A DNA stretch of 64,000 bases from Sycobia sp. Sy_11 (Eukaryota; Arthropoda; Insecta; Hymenoptera; Epichrysomallidae), in assembly GCA_018907035.1 (NCBI GenBank), contig JACCIC010000281.1:372001-436000 (forward strand), read 5' to 3'. Numbering within the stretch: the first letter of the stretch is position 1; the number at the start of each line of letters is the position of its first letter. This document shows, in pieces, positions 45,713 to 54,827 of this stretch. Both the position numbers and the translations under genes were made by a program. A model generated the notes under the pieces. That model had not been told where the DNA came from. It did no database searches and saw only the letters and a list, made by a program, of their open reading frames with translations.

Positions 45713-46666
45713 TCAATTAATTTCTTTTTTATTTATCCAACTATTATGCTCACTATTGAATCCTAACCATTTAACATATACACGGTTACCACTCCGTTTT
45801 AGCACTTTTTCTACTAGATAAATTTCAGGGTACTTAGTCTTTTGAATTTCAGTTTCATAAAAACCTCCAGATACAGGCTTATCGTAATAATCTTTAACGT
45901 GATAAGTTACTGGATCAGTTTTTACAATTCTTGATATTGTAAAAATTTCAGTAGACCAATTAGGTGTATAGCCTTTTTCAAAAATATGTTTTATTTTACT
46001 TATTCGTACATTATCTCCGACATTGTATTTCGGTTTTTTCCTTGCTATCATCTCAATTGAAAAACACTTTTTCACCTCCCTTTCGTTTTCTTGGCTTACA
46101 TTTTCAGGCTTAATTCCTATTGTTCGATGTTTTCTTGAATTGTAAGCTTTCAGTAAATCTGGTAGGATACATATCCATTTGTAGCTTCCTTGTTTGCTGA
46201 ATTGTATCCACATTGCATTTTTTAAGGTTCTATTAAATCGTTCACAAATACTTGCATGAAGATTACTGTGTGAAGAGTATAGATTTATCTTATACTTTTT
46301 CATGAGGTTTTGGAAGTGTGAATTGTAAAATTCTTTTCCTTGATCAGTTTGTAGATTTGATGGTACTCTTCCATGTTTCAATATCGTATTCATAGCGAGA
46401 GTAATATCGTTACCAGTCTTTGACTTTACTGGTTTAGCCCAAGCATACTTCGAAAATACATCTATAACAGTGAGTAAGTAAGGAAACCCTTTATTCTCCT
46501 TAGAGTAGGGTATCATTTCTACAAGATCTGCTTGCCAAGTTTCATCTATACAACGTATATCATATTTTCTTCGGTTATATCTGCGACGGGCAGGTTTGTG
46601 TAGCTCTTCAACCACTTTTTGTTTTATTTCCTGCTGACTTTGCCTTTGCTGATCTTGTCGGTGCAT
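45713..46666 (-). CDS. INT: Polinton integrase with chromodomain, intact
   Basis: Retroviral-type integrase that inserts the element and makes 6-bp target duplications. An N-terminal basic segment precedes the core. The catalytic D,D,E triad is visible as Asp in QADLVEM, Asp in LQTDQGKEFYN and Glu in HASICERFNRTLKN. The core is followed by the SH3-like region with YNVGDNVRISK and then a C-terminal chromodomain, EIYLVEKVLKRSGNRVYVKW and HNSWI. All 317 codons are open, which contrasts with the damage to PolB and capsid genes. Its start overlaps the coiled-coil ORF upstream by 59 bp, so the two probably share a transcript. The first-Met choice could be a few residues off. Confidence 0.96.
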   Translation of the reverse strand: MHRQDQQRQSQQEIKQKVVEELHKPARRRYNRRKYDIRCIDETWQADLVEMIPYSKENKGFPYLLTVIDVFSKYAWAKPVKSKTGNDITLAMNTILKHGRVPSNLQTDQGKEFYNSHFQNLMKKYKINLYSSHSNLHASICERFNRTLKNAMWIQFSKQGSYKWICILPDLLKAYNSRKHRTIGIKPENVSQENEREVKKCFSIEMIARKKPKYNVGDNVRISKIKHIFEKGYTPNWSTEIFTISRIVKTDPVTYHVKDYYDKPVSGGFYETEIQKTKYPEIYLVEKVLKRSGNRVYVKWLGFNSEHNSWINKKEIN

Positions 46667-47177
46667 TTGTTTTTCTATTAATATCTATTATAATAACATT
46701 CAAATTCGAAACCGATTGTGTCATAGTATCTTTTAAACGAGTATGTGAGTCACTAAGTATGTGAGTTTTCAGTTTCGATTCCAGTTCTGATTTATCCTGA
46801 TTGGTTTTCATAAGATTTTTATCGAAATTATTCATTCTTTCTTCCAATTTAAATCGATTTTGATTATGTGTATAATATTTTTGATAAAGATCTTTGAATT
46901 TCTCTTCTGTTATCAAGCCATTTTGTTCATCATACTTCTCATTTTCTTTTAGAATTTCATTAATTTTGGAAAATACAGTATTTAATTCCTTCTGCAAGAT
47001 TACATATAACGTTTTTACACAAACTGCATCAGTACTTTCAATAGCTTCCCCAACATTACAAAGACGTTTATTTTCTATATCAAAATTGCCATCTGTTGTG
47101 AAATTGTATCCAACGCCTGGAGGACCTCGACTCCCTTTCGAGTCTCTCAAATTTCTTCCAAACAAGTCGAGACTCAT
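46608..47177 (-). CDS. Polinton coiled-coil protein with GPPG N-terminus (189 aa)
   Basis: An intact ORF on the integrase strand. It starts MSLDLFGRNLRDSKGSRGPP, then NFDIENKRLCNVGEA, a beginning widely shared by Polinton ORFs in arthropods. It continues with a long helical region with heptad-like Leu/Ile/Phe spacing (residues about 60-150) and a basic C-terminal tail (NRKTNAPTRSAKAKSAGNK). This suggests a fibrous or core structural protein, possibly on the capsid surface or bound to DNA, but the role is unknown. It overlaps INT by 59 bp. Confidence 0.75.
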   Translation of the reverse strand: MSLDLFGRNLRDSKGSRGPPGVGYNFTTDGNFDIENKRLCNVGEAIESTDAVCVKTLYVILQKELNTVFSKINEILKENEKYDEQNGLITEEKFKDLYQKYYTHNQNRFKLEERMNNFDKNLMKTNQDKSELESKLKTHILSDSHTRLKDTMTQSVSNLNVIIIDINRKTNAPTRSAKAKSAGNKTKSG

Positions 47178-47208
47178 GATGATACTAATTGAAGAAAAAA
47201 CGAATGTG

Positions 47209-47212
<4 letters not shown>

Positions 47213-47257
<45 letters not shown>
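47213..47257. repeat. (AT)n microsatellite
   Basis: It separates the coiled-coil gene from the YWDD ORF and forms its artificial poly-Ile/Tyr tail. Confidence 0.95.
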
Positions 47258-47259
<2 letters not shown>

Positions 47260-47630
47260 TATTTCACGCAGTTCTTCAATAATTGAATGGATTTTATTGA
47301 TATGATTGTTATTTCCAGCTGATTGTTCGGCAATTAGTAATCTTAGTCTCTCAACAAGCTCATTCGGATCATCCCAGTACACTAACTCTATTGAAGAATC
47401 TTTCTTTGCTATTTTATATTTAGGTTGGTGATCTCCCCCTCTTTTTTTGTATGACTGGTGCGAAACATTGGTGCAATGATGTTGAAATATTTTCTACTCT
47501 TCGATGAGCGTATAGATTCATCTTTACTATGTTTTGTCTGGTGAGCACTTGTTGCTTCTAGAATACTGCCATAATTTTCACGATCTGCTGCACTTATTAA
47601 TGTGTCGTCTGGTTCTTTTTTAATACTAAA
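47213..47630 (-). pseudogene. Small Polinton ORF with YWDDPNEL motif, frameshifted
   Basis: On the minus strand the frame opens around 47630 with a charged region (KKEPDDTLISAADRENYGS and FNIIAPMF). It shifts in a poly-purine run near 47435, then continues VYWDDPNELVERLRLLIAEQ, IHSIIEELREIGYI. That second half is a highly conserved motif among arthropod Polinton-type elements. The frame then runs into an (AT)n microsatellite (47213-47257), which has replaced the natural C-terminus. Function unknown. The divergent Gly/Ala-rich gene begins 49 bp away. Confidence 0.65.
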
Positions 47631-47678
47631 GATGCCAGTCTTGCGGAGAAAGCGTCAGCTCTAGCGGTTGTCAGTGCT

Positions 47679-47993
47679 ATGAAATTAAAGGCAAAAACTG
47701 GAATGGGGCTGAAATTCAACAAATTGGTGACAGCAGCGAAAAAATCATTGAAATCAAGTAAAAATTCACGCAAAGTCATACAGTCCGCCTTAAAAGGTGC
47801 TCGTCAAGCTCTTAAGAATAGTGGTTGTAAGAAGAAAATTCTCATTCCACGTGTGATACCCCTTCCGTCTAAAATTGGCGGAGTTCTTCCTTTTCTTATT
47901 CCACTGTTCGCAGGACTAAGTGCAACTGGTGCTTTAGCCGGAGGTGCTGCTGGAATAACTAAAGCAGTAAATGATGCTAAAGCTATGATGTAA
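47679..47993 (+). CDS. Small basic protein with hydrophobic Gly/Ala tail (104 aa)
   Basis: First gene of the plus-strand structural block. The N-terminal half is Lys/Arg-rich (KLVTAAKKSLKSSKNSRKV). The C-terminal half has GGVLPFLIPLFAGLSATG followed by ALAGGAAGITKAV, which could span a membrane or interact with one. The composition resembles minor virion proteins that bind DNA or the inner capsid surface in adenovirus-like systems. That is inference. The frame extends 78 bp upstream without an ATG (including ASLAEKASALAVVSA), so the true start may be earlier. It is followed 16 bp later by the protease gene. Confidence 0.6.
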   Translation: MKLKAKTGMGLKFNKLVTAAKKSLKSSKNSRKVIQSALKGARQALKNSGCKKKILIPRVIPLPSKIGGVLPFLIPLFAGLSATGALAGGAAGITKAVNDAKAMM

Positions 47994-48009
47994 GCGACAT
48001 AATAAGACG

Positions 48010-48482
48010 ATGGAAGCTATTGCTTTAGGTAAAGGTCTCTATCTGAAGCCATATAAACGTGGAATGGGATTATTTCTCAAACCACATATCGGACACGGTC
48101 TAATTGAAAGAAAAAAAAACTTCAATTTAATTTTGCCAAATCGTCCACTAACAAACTATGATCTTATAAAATATGCACATATATTACAAATTCCATATTT
48201 TCGAGGTGTTTTCATGAGAAATAGCCTTCCTCGTAATGGTCCATGGAATCTGCCATTGTTAATCTCAATGATTCGCAAAATAAAGGTACCCATTGGATCA
48301 GTTGTCGAAAGAGAGGATCTGACGTCATCTACTTTTATAGCTTTGGTGACCTCAAACCTTCCATAGATCTTATGAAATATTTCAATGTGAAAGAAGTGAA
48401 ATACAACTATACAAGATATCAGAATTTCGACTCATTCATTTGCGGTCATCTTTGTTTTCGTTTTTTAACTGAAAGTCTATAA
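48010..48482 (+). pseudogene. PRO: Polinton adenain-like cysteine protease, frameshifted
   Basis: C5-type maturation protease related to adenovirus protease. The N-terminal Gly/Lys-rich segment (residues 1-30, GKGLYLKPYKRGMG) precedes the catalytic domain, with RPLTNYDLIKYAHILQI and FRGVFMRNSLP. A frameshift near 48240 then moves the sequence to the frame 48243-48482. The catalytic His is in GTHW (codon 48291-48293) and the Cys in SFICGHLC (48441-48443). The acidic residue expected between them, just before SFG, is replaced by Tyr in IYFYSFGD. So both the reading frame and the triad are damaged. The family call is firm. Confidence 0.9.
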
Positions 48483-48527
48483 AAAGAATTTGTCAGATAA
48501 AATTTGATCATTTTCGCTCAATCAGTC

Positions 48528-49214
48528 ATGGAAGATAGTTTCACTTTGACTCTTTCAGGAAAATCTTCTGTCTTAGAAGCCCAATACTTTCCATGCATTG
48601 AACTACCAAAGCATAAAAATTATGTTTTAGGTTTAGTCGAACTTTTAACCTTTAATTCAATTCCAAATATTGACAATACAAATAATCAACTTCATTTAAA
48701 AGGAGAAATTATTAGTATCCCCATTGGTAGTTACGAGATTGATGATATAAATCAATTTTTATCTAATACATTGAAATGAAAAGGAATTGAATTTTCCTTG
48801 AAAGCTTACAATAATACATTTAAAAGTGAAATTAAGTGCAGTGTTTCGTTAGACCTTAGACCTGAAAAATCAATCGGTCGAGTGTTGGGTTTTACTCCTC
48901 GTACTCTCAAAGAAAATATAGAACGCCGTTCTGATTTATCAGAGAAAATATTGAAAATCAACGCACTCAGAGTCGAGTGTAACATTACTGCAGGAGCTTT
49001 CATTAACAACCAAAAAGTTCATACTATTCATGAATTCTTTCCCAGTGTTCCTCCAGGATATAAAATCATAGAAATTCCATCACATATTATATATCTACCA
49101 CTTAGTGTTAAGTGCATAGATAATATTCAAGTTCGAATTGTCGATCAGGACGACAATCTAGTTAATTTTCGAGAAGAGGAAATCACTGTTAGACTTCAAA
49201 TCAAATCTATATAA
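48528..49214 (+). pseudogene. mCP: Polinton minor capsid (penton-like) protein, one internal stop
   Basis: Single jelly-roll minor capsid protein. From ATG 48528 the frame reads MEDSFTLTLSGKSSVLEAQY, then YVLGLVELLTFNSIPNID and IPIGSYEIDDI, the family N-terminus. A TGA at 48777-48779 breaks the frame, which continues in the same register to 49214 with EKSIGRVLGFTPRTL, FFPSVPPGYKIIEIPSHIIY and, at the end, VRIVDQDDNLVNFREEEITV. An upstream in-frame Met (48504) exists but lies outside the conserved start. It overlaps the next ATG in TAATG, as in a polycistronic arrangement. Confidence 0.85.
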
Positions 49215-49369
49215 TGGGGATTGTTTATAATTCTAGCACACATATAAGTACTCCATCATGGCAATCGACAATCAGTCGATGGAAGAGGTTGAAACCGTTA
49301 ACACTGAAGAACATTCAGTTCCTACAAAGTCTAGGTCTAAAAGTTCGAGGAAAAAAATTAGCTGTATAA
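49214..49369 (+). CDS. 51-aa conserved Polinton ORF between the two capsid genes
   Basis: The start codon overlaps the stop of the minor capsid gene (TAATG at 49212-49216), and its end lies 21 bp before the major capsid ATG. The product has STPSWQSTISRWKRLKPLT followed by NIQFLQSLGLKVRGKKL, a short basic helical protein. The position between the capsid genes and the RLK-x-LT-x-x-N-x-x-FL-x-SLG pattern match what I know of arthropod Polinton-type elements. The function is unknown. It is too short for routine ORF calling but intact. Confidence 0.65.
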   Translation: MGIVYNSSTHISTPSWQSTISRWKRLKPLTLKNIQFLQSLGLKVRGKKLAV

Positions 49370-49390
49370 TTTTCTGCTGCTTTCTGAAAA

Positions 49391-50524
49391 ATGGACGAAA
49401 TACTAAAAATTCAATCAGGTGTAGCATTCGATGAGTCAATTGCTCAGTATGAAATTCACCTACATCAACCATACATATCACTAAACTTTGATCATAATGA
49501 TGAAATTCGCATTTCCATCCAACACCAAGATCTGTGTCTTCTACCATCACGTAGCTCTATCCATATCTATGGAAAATTACAAAACAAGATTCGGATAGAC
49601 AAAAGTAAAAATGTTGGATTGAGTAGTGTCATGAAAGGATGGGCTTCATTCAATACCAACGAGACGCTCATGCTTGAAAATGCAGGCTGGATTGGCAATG
49701 AAGAAACAACGAGAACATTGATAGATAGGCATGAAAACTTTAACGTTTCTATTCCTCTAAGTATGATTTTGGGCTTCGCAGAAGATTACAGAAAAATTGT
49801 ACTTAACATGAAACATGAACTCATTCTGGTAAGATTAAGATCTGACCTGAATGCCATAATCCAGGAAGGTAGTATAATTGGTAATAATACTACATATGAA
49901 GAATATAACATAAAAATAACAAAAATAGAATGGTTAATGCCTTATGTCATTGCCTCTGATAAACAAAAAATCTAACTTTTAAATTTCATTGGCAAAGATA
50001 ATCCCATCCCAATGTGTTATCGTTCATGGGAACTATTTGAATATCCTGTTCTGCCAAGCGCCAATAAGCATATGTGGACAGTCAAAACGTCCAATCAATT
50101 GGAGAAACCACGTTATGTGATTCTCGGCTTACAGACAAAGAAAAAATATCAAGCATTCGCAAACGCCAGTCGTTTTGATCATTGCAATATTACTAACGTG
50201 ATACTTGTTTTGAATTCTCAATATTATCCATACAATAATTTAAACCTTGGCATATCTAATAATCAATATGCAATACTGTATGATATGTATGCAAATTTTC
50301 AAAAAACATACTATGCAAGAGATCCTCAACCACTGCTTTCAAAGAAACAGTTTCTCGATAATGAACCTCTCATAGTGATTGATTGCTCACGACAAAATGA
50401 ATCTCTAAAGAGCGCTCCTGTAGATGTACGTTTAGAATTTGAGACTAAAGAGAACTTTCCAGCCAATACTACAGCTTATTGCTTGATCTTGCACGATCAC
50501 ATAATCCCATCAGTGGAGATGTAA
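49391..50524 (+). pseudogene. MCP: Polinton major capsid protein, one internal stop and a likely internal deletion
   Basis: Double jelly-roll major capsid protein. It opens MDEILKIQSGVAFDESIAQY, then DEIRISIQHQDLCLLPSRSS, the conserved N-terminus. The segment between IHIYGKL and KSKNVGLSSVMKGW is shorter than in related proteins, suggesting loss of a few dozen codons in frame. A TAA at 49973-49975 interrupts, after which the same register continues with CYRSWELFEYPVLP, WTVKTSNQLEKPRYVILGL and ending LHDHIIPSVEM. It is the last gene before the right TIR. The relatedness to Polinton capsids is firm. The deletion is inference. Confidence 0.88.
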
Positions 50525-50786
50525 GAAAGGTTATTCAAATATTGCTTAATTCAAAGAAGAAGAAAAATGAAAAAAAAATAAATAAAAAAGTAGTTGTCTT
50601 TGCTATAGGCATCACGGCGCATAAAGTTATTCTACTACACCTAAAGTCTACTCACTTGTCAAGTGTGACATGCCCCCCCAGCACTCTAGTAGAAACCCAA
50701 AGTATACTCGCGTATAAAGTATGTCATGCTCTGCCCTCCTCTACCATCAATGGTGTTCGCCTTTTCTCACACGTATATTAAATTTT
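50525..50786. other. Polinton right subterminal region, no gene
   Basis: Short gap between the capsid gene and the right TIR. It does not carry the tandem array seen on the left. Confidence 0.6.
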
Positions 50787-50818
50787 AATGTATGAAAAAT
50801 GATGAAACGAGTCGTTCC

Positions 50819-50866
<48 letters not shown>

Positions 50867-51055
50867 TAATATAGAGAGAGCGGTATTGTTTTGGGAGGCA
50901 ACCTCATTCTCTATACATTACAATATGCAGGGGGGCTCAGCACAGTTTTCAAGGGGGGAGGTGTGCTTGAATGCCCACAGGGCCAAAGCACAGATTTCAG
51001 GGGGGGAGAGTGTGCCAGAATGCGCATGTGCTAGAATGCTCATAACCTATCTACT
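50787..51055 (-). repeat. Polinton right terminal inverted repeat
   Basis: Inverted match to 33214-33477, including (CT)n at 50822-50862. It ends CCTATCTACT. Confidence 0.93.
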
Positions 51056-51061
51056 ATAGAG
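51056..51061. repeat. Polinton target-site duplication, right (ATAGAG)
   Basis: Identical to 33208-33213. Confidence 0.93.
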
Positions 51062-51576
51062 TACTCGTTCAACATGTTTTGCACGTATACGCAATACCGT
51101 AATTAGCTTGTACTTTACGCGCTGGATGTCTCGATAGTGTAGCATATTCTATGTTCGCTACCACTTATTTTTGGCACTTATTAAAATTAGTGGACTTAAA
51201 TCTATGTATATGGCTTGTTTATAAGAACACAATATATAAAGGCTAGTCCTCTTAGGTTTTGTGCTTGTGCATTGTGTTTACTTAAACAAATATCACATTA
51301 ATTCTAGATATTTATTTGATCCTGCCTAATAGAAGACAGTGCAGTTCTAATAATCGTCAAGCTAAAACGTCAGGCCAGGTAAAGTTGCCCGGCTCACATC
51401 TTGGCGACAAACTGGTCCAACTTGGCTAATAAGAATTCAAACTCATCGATCCTGGGTAAGAGTATATTAATCTTTTATCGCAATTCCATTTTCTCTTCTT
51501 TTTCATTTTGCGTAGTCAGGATAAAATGATTGATTCGCCACTCATATTGCTGTATTTAGCCAGTATATCATATATG
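51062..51576. other. Nos intron, no gene recognised
   Basis: Unremarkable sequence. Short similarity to the centre and arm of the 7059-8401 element (TTAGGTTTTGTGC and GCAAGCTAAAACG-like motifs at about 51257 and 51358) hints at an old relic. Confidence 0.45.
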
Positions 51577-52806
51577 AGGGAGGTCCAAGAAGTACCTGGG
51601 CCAACAAATAAAACACAAAAATTTTGGGAAAAAATATATTCATTTTTCAACATAATCTCCTTTCAGCTCTATATACTTTTCCCAGCGATGTTTAGTAAGG
51701 TCAATATCCTTTTTATAAGAAGAATTGTTAAGCTACTCATAATAGCCATTAACTGCCGACATCACCTCTTCATTGATGGAAAATCTTTGACCAGCGAGCC
51801 ATTTTTTGAAGTCTGGGAACAGAAAATAATGTGAGGGACCTACATCTGGAGAATAGGATGCATGAGGTAGCACTTCGAACTTTAATTCATTAATTTTGAC
51901 AATTGCAATAACGGATGTATGAGCTGGTACATTGTCTTGATGGAGCAACACTTTCTTCTTAGCCAAATACGGCCGTTTTCGCTTAATTTTTTCGCTCAAA
52001 CGTTGCGATAACTTCGCAAAATACTCGCAGTGTATAGTTTTACCTTTTTCAAGATAATCAATGAAAATTATCCCATACGCATCCCAAAAAACCGACGCCA
52101 TAAGCTTGCCTACAGATACAACAGTCTTTGCCTTCTTTAGAGCCGGTACTCCATTTTGAGTCCATTATTTTGATTGTTCACGGGTGTGAAGCGATGCACT
52201 CATGTCTCATTCATGGTTATGAAACGGCGAAAAATGTTATTATTTCTGCAAAACATTGCCAAACACTCAACTGAAACATCTTCACGACGCTGTTTTTGTT
52301 CCATTGTGAGTAAACGCGGCACCCATCTTACGCACATCTTTGTCATCTGCAATTTATGAGTTAATATGCGATGTACCGCACTTTTTGAAATGCCTACCAT
52401 GTATGCTACCTCGCGCACATTCAGTCGACGATCATCCAGTAACGCTTTATGGATTTTCATCAATATTTCTGGAGTCGTCATCTCGTTTGGCCGATCACTG
52501 CGATGTTCGTTTTGGCAGTTCGTACGGCCTCGTTTAAACTCTGCTATCATAATATTTAAACGTTGCAAACGAAGGAGCAAATTTCAAAATTTCAAATAAA
52601 AGTATCTTTTCATACAACGATGACCATTTTTTCCATGTTTACAAATTCGCTAAAAACGTTCACTATTGATCGCTGAGAAACATATACTAAACATCATGCC
52701 GTCTTTAAACTAGAGACATATGCTTTATAGATTGTGTACTTTCTAATGCAGTGGCATTTTTTGAGCAACTACCGCCACCTCTAGGTCAGGCATGATACTT
52801 CTAGGA
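51577..52806 (-). mobile_element. mariner D, inactive (third Asp replaced)
   Basis: About 1.23 kb with imperfect terminal repeats (GAGGTCCAAGAAGTACC left and the related GTGGTCCTAGAAGTATC right, reverse complemented). The minus-strand transposase is in two open pieces. 52200-52580 is the helix-turn-helix part with SDRPNEMTTPEI, VREVAYMVGISKSAVHRIL and CVRWVPRLLT. 51733-52101 is the catalytic part with LLHQDNVPAHTS and YSPDVGPSHYFLF. In the latter the third catalytic Asp (34 residues after the second) is His. The first-Asp region is disrupted between the pieces. It is a different mariner lineage from A and B. Confidence 0.88.
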
Positions 52807-53099
52807 CCACGCTTGTTCACATCAAAAATGATCAGATAGTTTAAGTAACTACCTTGATGAACAGCATACCTGTTTTGAATCTATCAGTTATGGATAAAGT
52901 ATTATGATTCCTGTTATTGTAACAAATTTTTGCTATTTTAATTCCTTAGAATATCCAGAACATACTCATTTCTTATCTCTTTACACTTTCATTCGAGATG
53001 ATCCCGTAAACTAGCATCACGCTCACTTGAGAATGCTCATGAAGACATATTGAAGGACTTGTTTGTAAATGTTGGTGTTAAGTTATTGAAATTAAAAAT
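52807..53099. other. Intronic gap, nothing recognised
   Basis: No gene or repeat is evident between mariner D and the PLE terminal repeat. Confidence 0.5.
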
Positions 53100-54720
53100 T
53101 GTACTTATGTCGACTGTTCTGAATGAAATTAATAAATATTTTTATCGGTCTTACAGTCTTTCTAATATCATATGTTAGCAAAAATAATGACAGTCAGACT
53201 GTCCTTGTTTATGATCACCCCCATAGAATCTGAAATAAAACTTTTTACTACAATAAATTATATCAGAAAATGAAAAATAAAAATAAAATAAAATTAATAA
53301 TAAAATAAAAATAAAAATACAATAATAAGTAAAATATAAATAAAAGATAATAAAAGCACTTATTCTATGTTAGTAAAGGACAACCTGACTGCCCCCACCA
53401 TCTTAAATTTAGGACCACCTTCTTATCTGACGTTTGGAACCACTACCGTTCATCCTCAGGAACTCAACTAAAATGAAAAACCCGGCATACTACTTTATAT
53501 ACCCCATCCCAACTCTAAATTTATTAGTATAACATTTATAGGATCCCCCTTTTTTTATTCAACTTTAATGCGAAATACAAATTCTATATTAATATGGAAT
53601 GATAAATGTTGTCCAATTTACTCGACTCTAACATGAAATTTACATTATTGGAATTTTTCAAAATATGAATATTTTCAAGACGTTTTCTTTTATATTTCAT
53701 AATACCATGTTCTAAAATATTTACATTTTCAATGTTAAAAGAATGTAACAAGCTTAAACTATGCTCATTTAGCCCGGATGCACCATTCATGCTTCGTAAG
53801 CTATATTGATGTTCATGTATTCTTTGTTTTAGGTACGTTTTCGTTTGTCCATTATATTATTTTATTATCTATACAATTTATCTATATACCACTCCTGTTT
53901 TCAAACATTTATCATACTTATCTTTACAATTATTATACAGCTTTCTAATATTATTATTGTTTCTAAAGTAAACTTAAATCTTATGTTTTTTAAATGCACT
54001 TCTATTTCTTTCGGATAATAGTCTTACATATGGTAATACCATAATTTTATTATCATTATCCCTCTTTCCCATATTACGTTCTCTAGTGCTCTTAAAAATT
54101 TGATCCACTCTCATTTTATCCAGAAAGTCTATTGGATAACCATTGTTAATGAATATCTCTTTAACTAATTTTAAATTATCTTTTCTAGAATCTCTGTGTA
54201 ATAACATGATTGCTCTGTCGATGACTCTCTTTACAGTACCTATCTTGTTTCAGTTAAAATTTAACAACCTACTTGACCATGTAGGTTTTCTGTACCAATT
54301 TAATTTTACTCTGTTATTAGTAAGTCTAATAACATTGACGTCCAAACAACTTAATTTATTATCTCATCCTAATTCCTTTGTATATTTAATTCTATCATGA
54401 ATAGAATTAAAAACATCCACCATTTGTCTACTCACGTTTCTGGCACAATTATAAAGATGCCATCGACATATCTGTTATAGATAATTCGTTCAAAATTCAA
54501 CTTATTTAATGCAATATTTTCTAATTTTCCCATTACTAAATTAGCAATCATAGGTGATAAAGGTGATCACATTGGACAGCCATATTTTTGTTCATAAATA
54601 TTATTTTGAAAAGAATAAATCGTGTTATTGAAAACCAAATTCATTGCCTTTATAAATTCATCTTTTGTTAATTTTTCTTTATATCTTTTGTTAATTGTTC
54701 GGTATACTATTGAAAAACTA
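53100..54720 (-). pseudogene. Penelope-like element: RT, GIY-YIG endonuclease remnant, terminal repeat
   Basis: Reads right to left. 54640-54440 gives RT pieces with YGCPM-SPLSPMIANLVMGK-like motif and a decayed YVD-D box. 54400-54200 has KLSCLDVNVI-like sequence. The open stretch 53974-54207 has DNLKLVKEIFINNGYPIDFL and IMVLPYVRLLSERNRSAF, the conserved PLE connector. A degraded GIY-YIG endonuclease follows near 53870-53800 (YNGQTKTYLKQRIHEHQYSL). The C-terminal stretch is 53584-53790. After the ORF come a hammerhead-like motif (53427-53460) and a terminal repeat ending near 53100. It contains frameshifts and a stop in the RT. The presence of GIY-YIG makes it a canonical Penelope-type element. 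Confidence 0.85.
53425..53465 (-). ncRNA. Hammerhead-ribozyme-like motif in PLE terminal repeat (degraded)
   Basis: Minus strand CTGAGGA (53459-53453), a hairpin GAAC.../...GTTC and then CCAAACGTC. It corresponds to the better copy at 61115-61142, but here the GAAAC box reads CAAAC, so it would be inactive. Confidence 0.35.
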
Positions 54721-54827
54721 TATCAATTCTATGCTATATATTATTGGTATACTCTACCAATTTTACGCTGTAATAAATAGTAGAATATTGATTAGATTTT
54801 TTATATAACTATGTGAGTGTTACATAC
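54721..54827. other. Short Nos intron stretch between PLE and exon
   Basis: Donor-proximal intron sequence. The PLE insertion ends about 100 bp from the exon. Confidence 0.6.

Larger units (their letters stand above)
33214..51055. mobile_element. Polinton/Maverick, complete, 17,842 bp
   Basis: Self-synthesising DNA transposon of the Polinton class, related to adenovirus-like and virophage lineages. Terminal inverted repeats start AGTAGATAGG and end CCTATCTACT, with the expected AG...CT termini. Both ends are flanked by ATAGAG, the 6-bp duplication typical of Polinton integrase. It encodes integrase, protein-primed DNA polymerase B, adenain-like protease, minor and major jelly-roll capsid proteins and several family-specific ORFs. 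It is inserted in the 22.3-kb intron of host Nos. Lesions occur in PolB, protease, both capsid genes and the two spliced accessory genes, so it is not autonomous now. No packaging ATPase was recognised. A non-Polinton-looking 1.9-kb piece (37392-39282) interrupts its left part. Confidence 0.97.
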
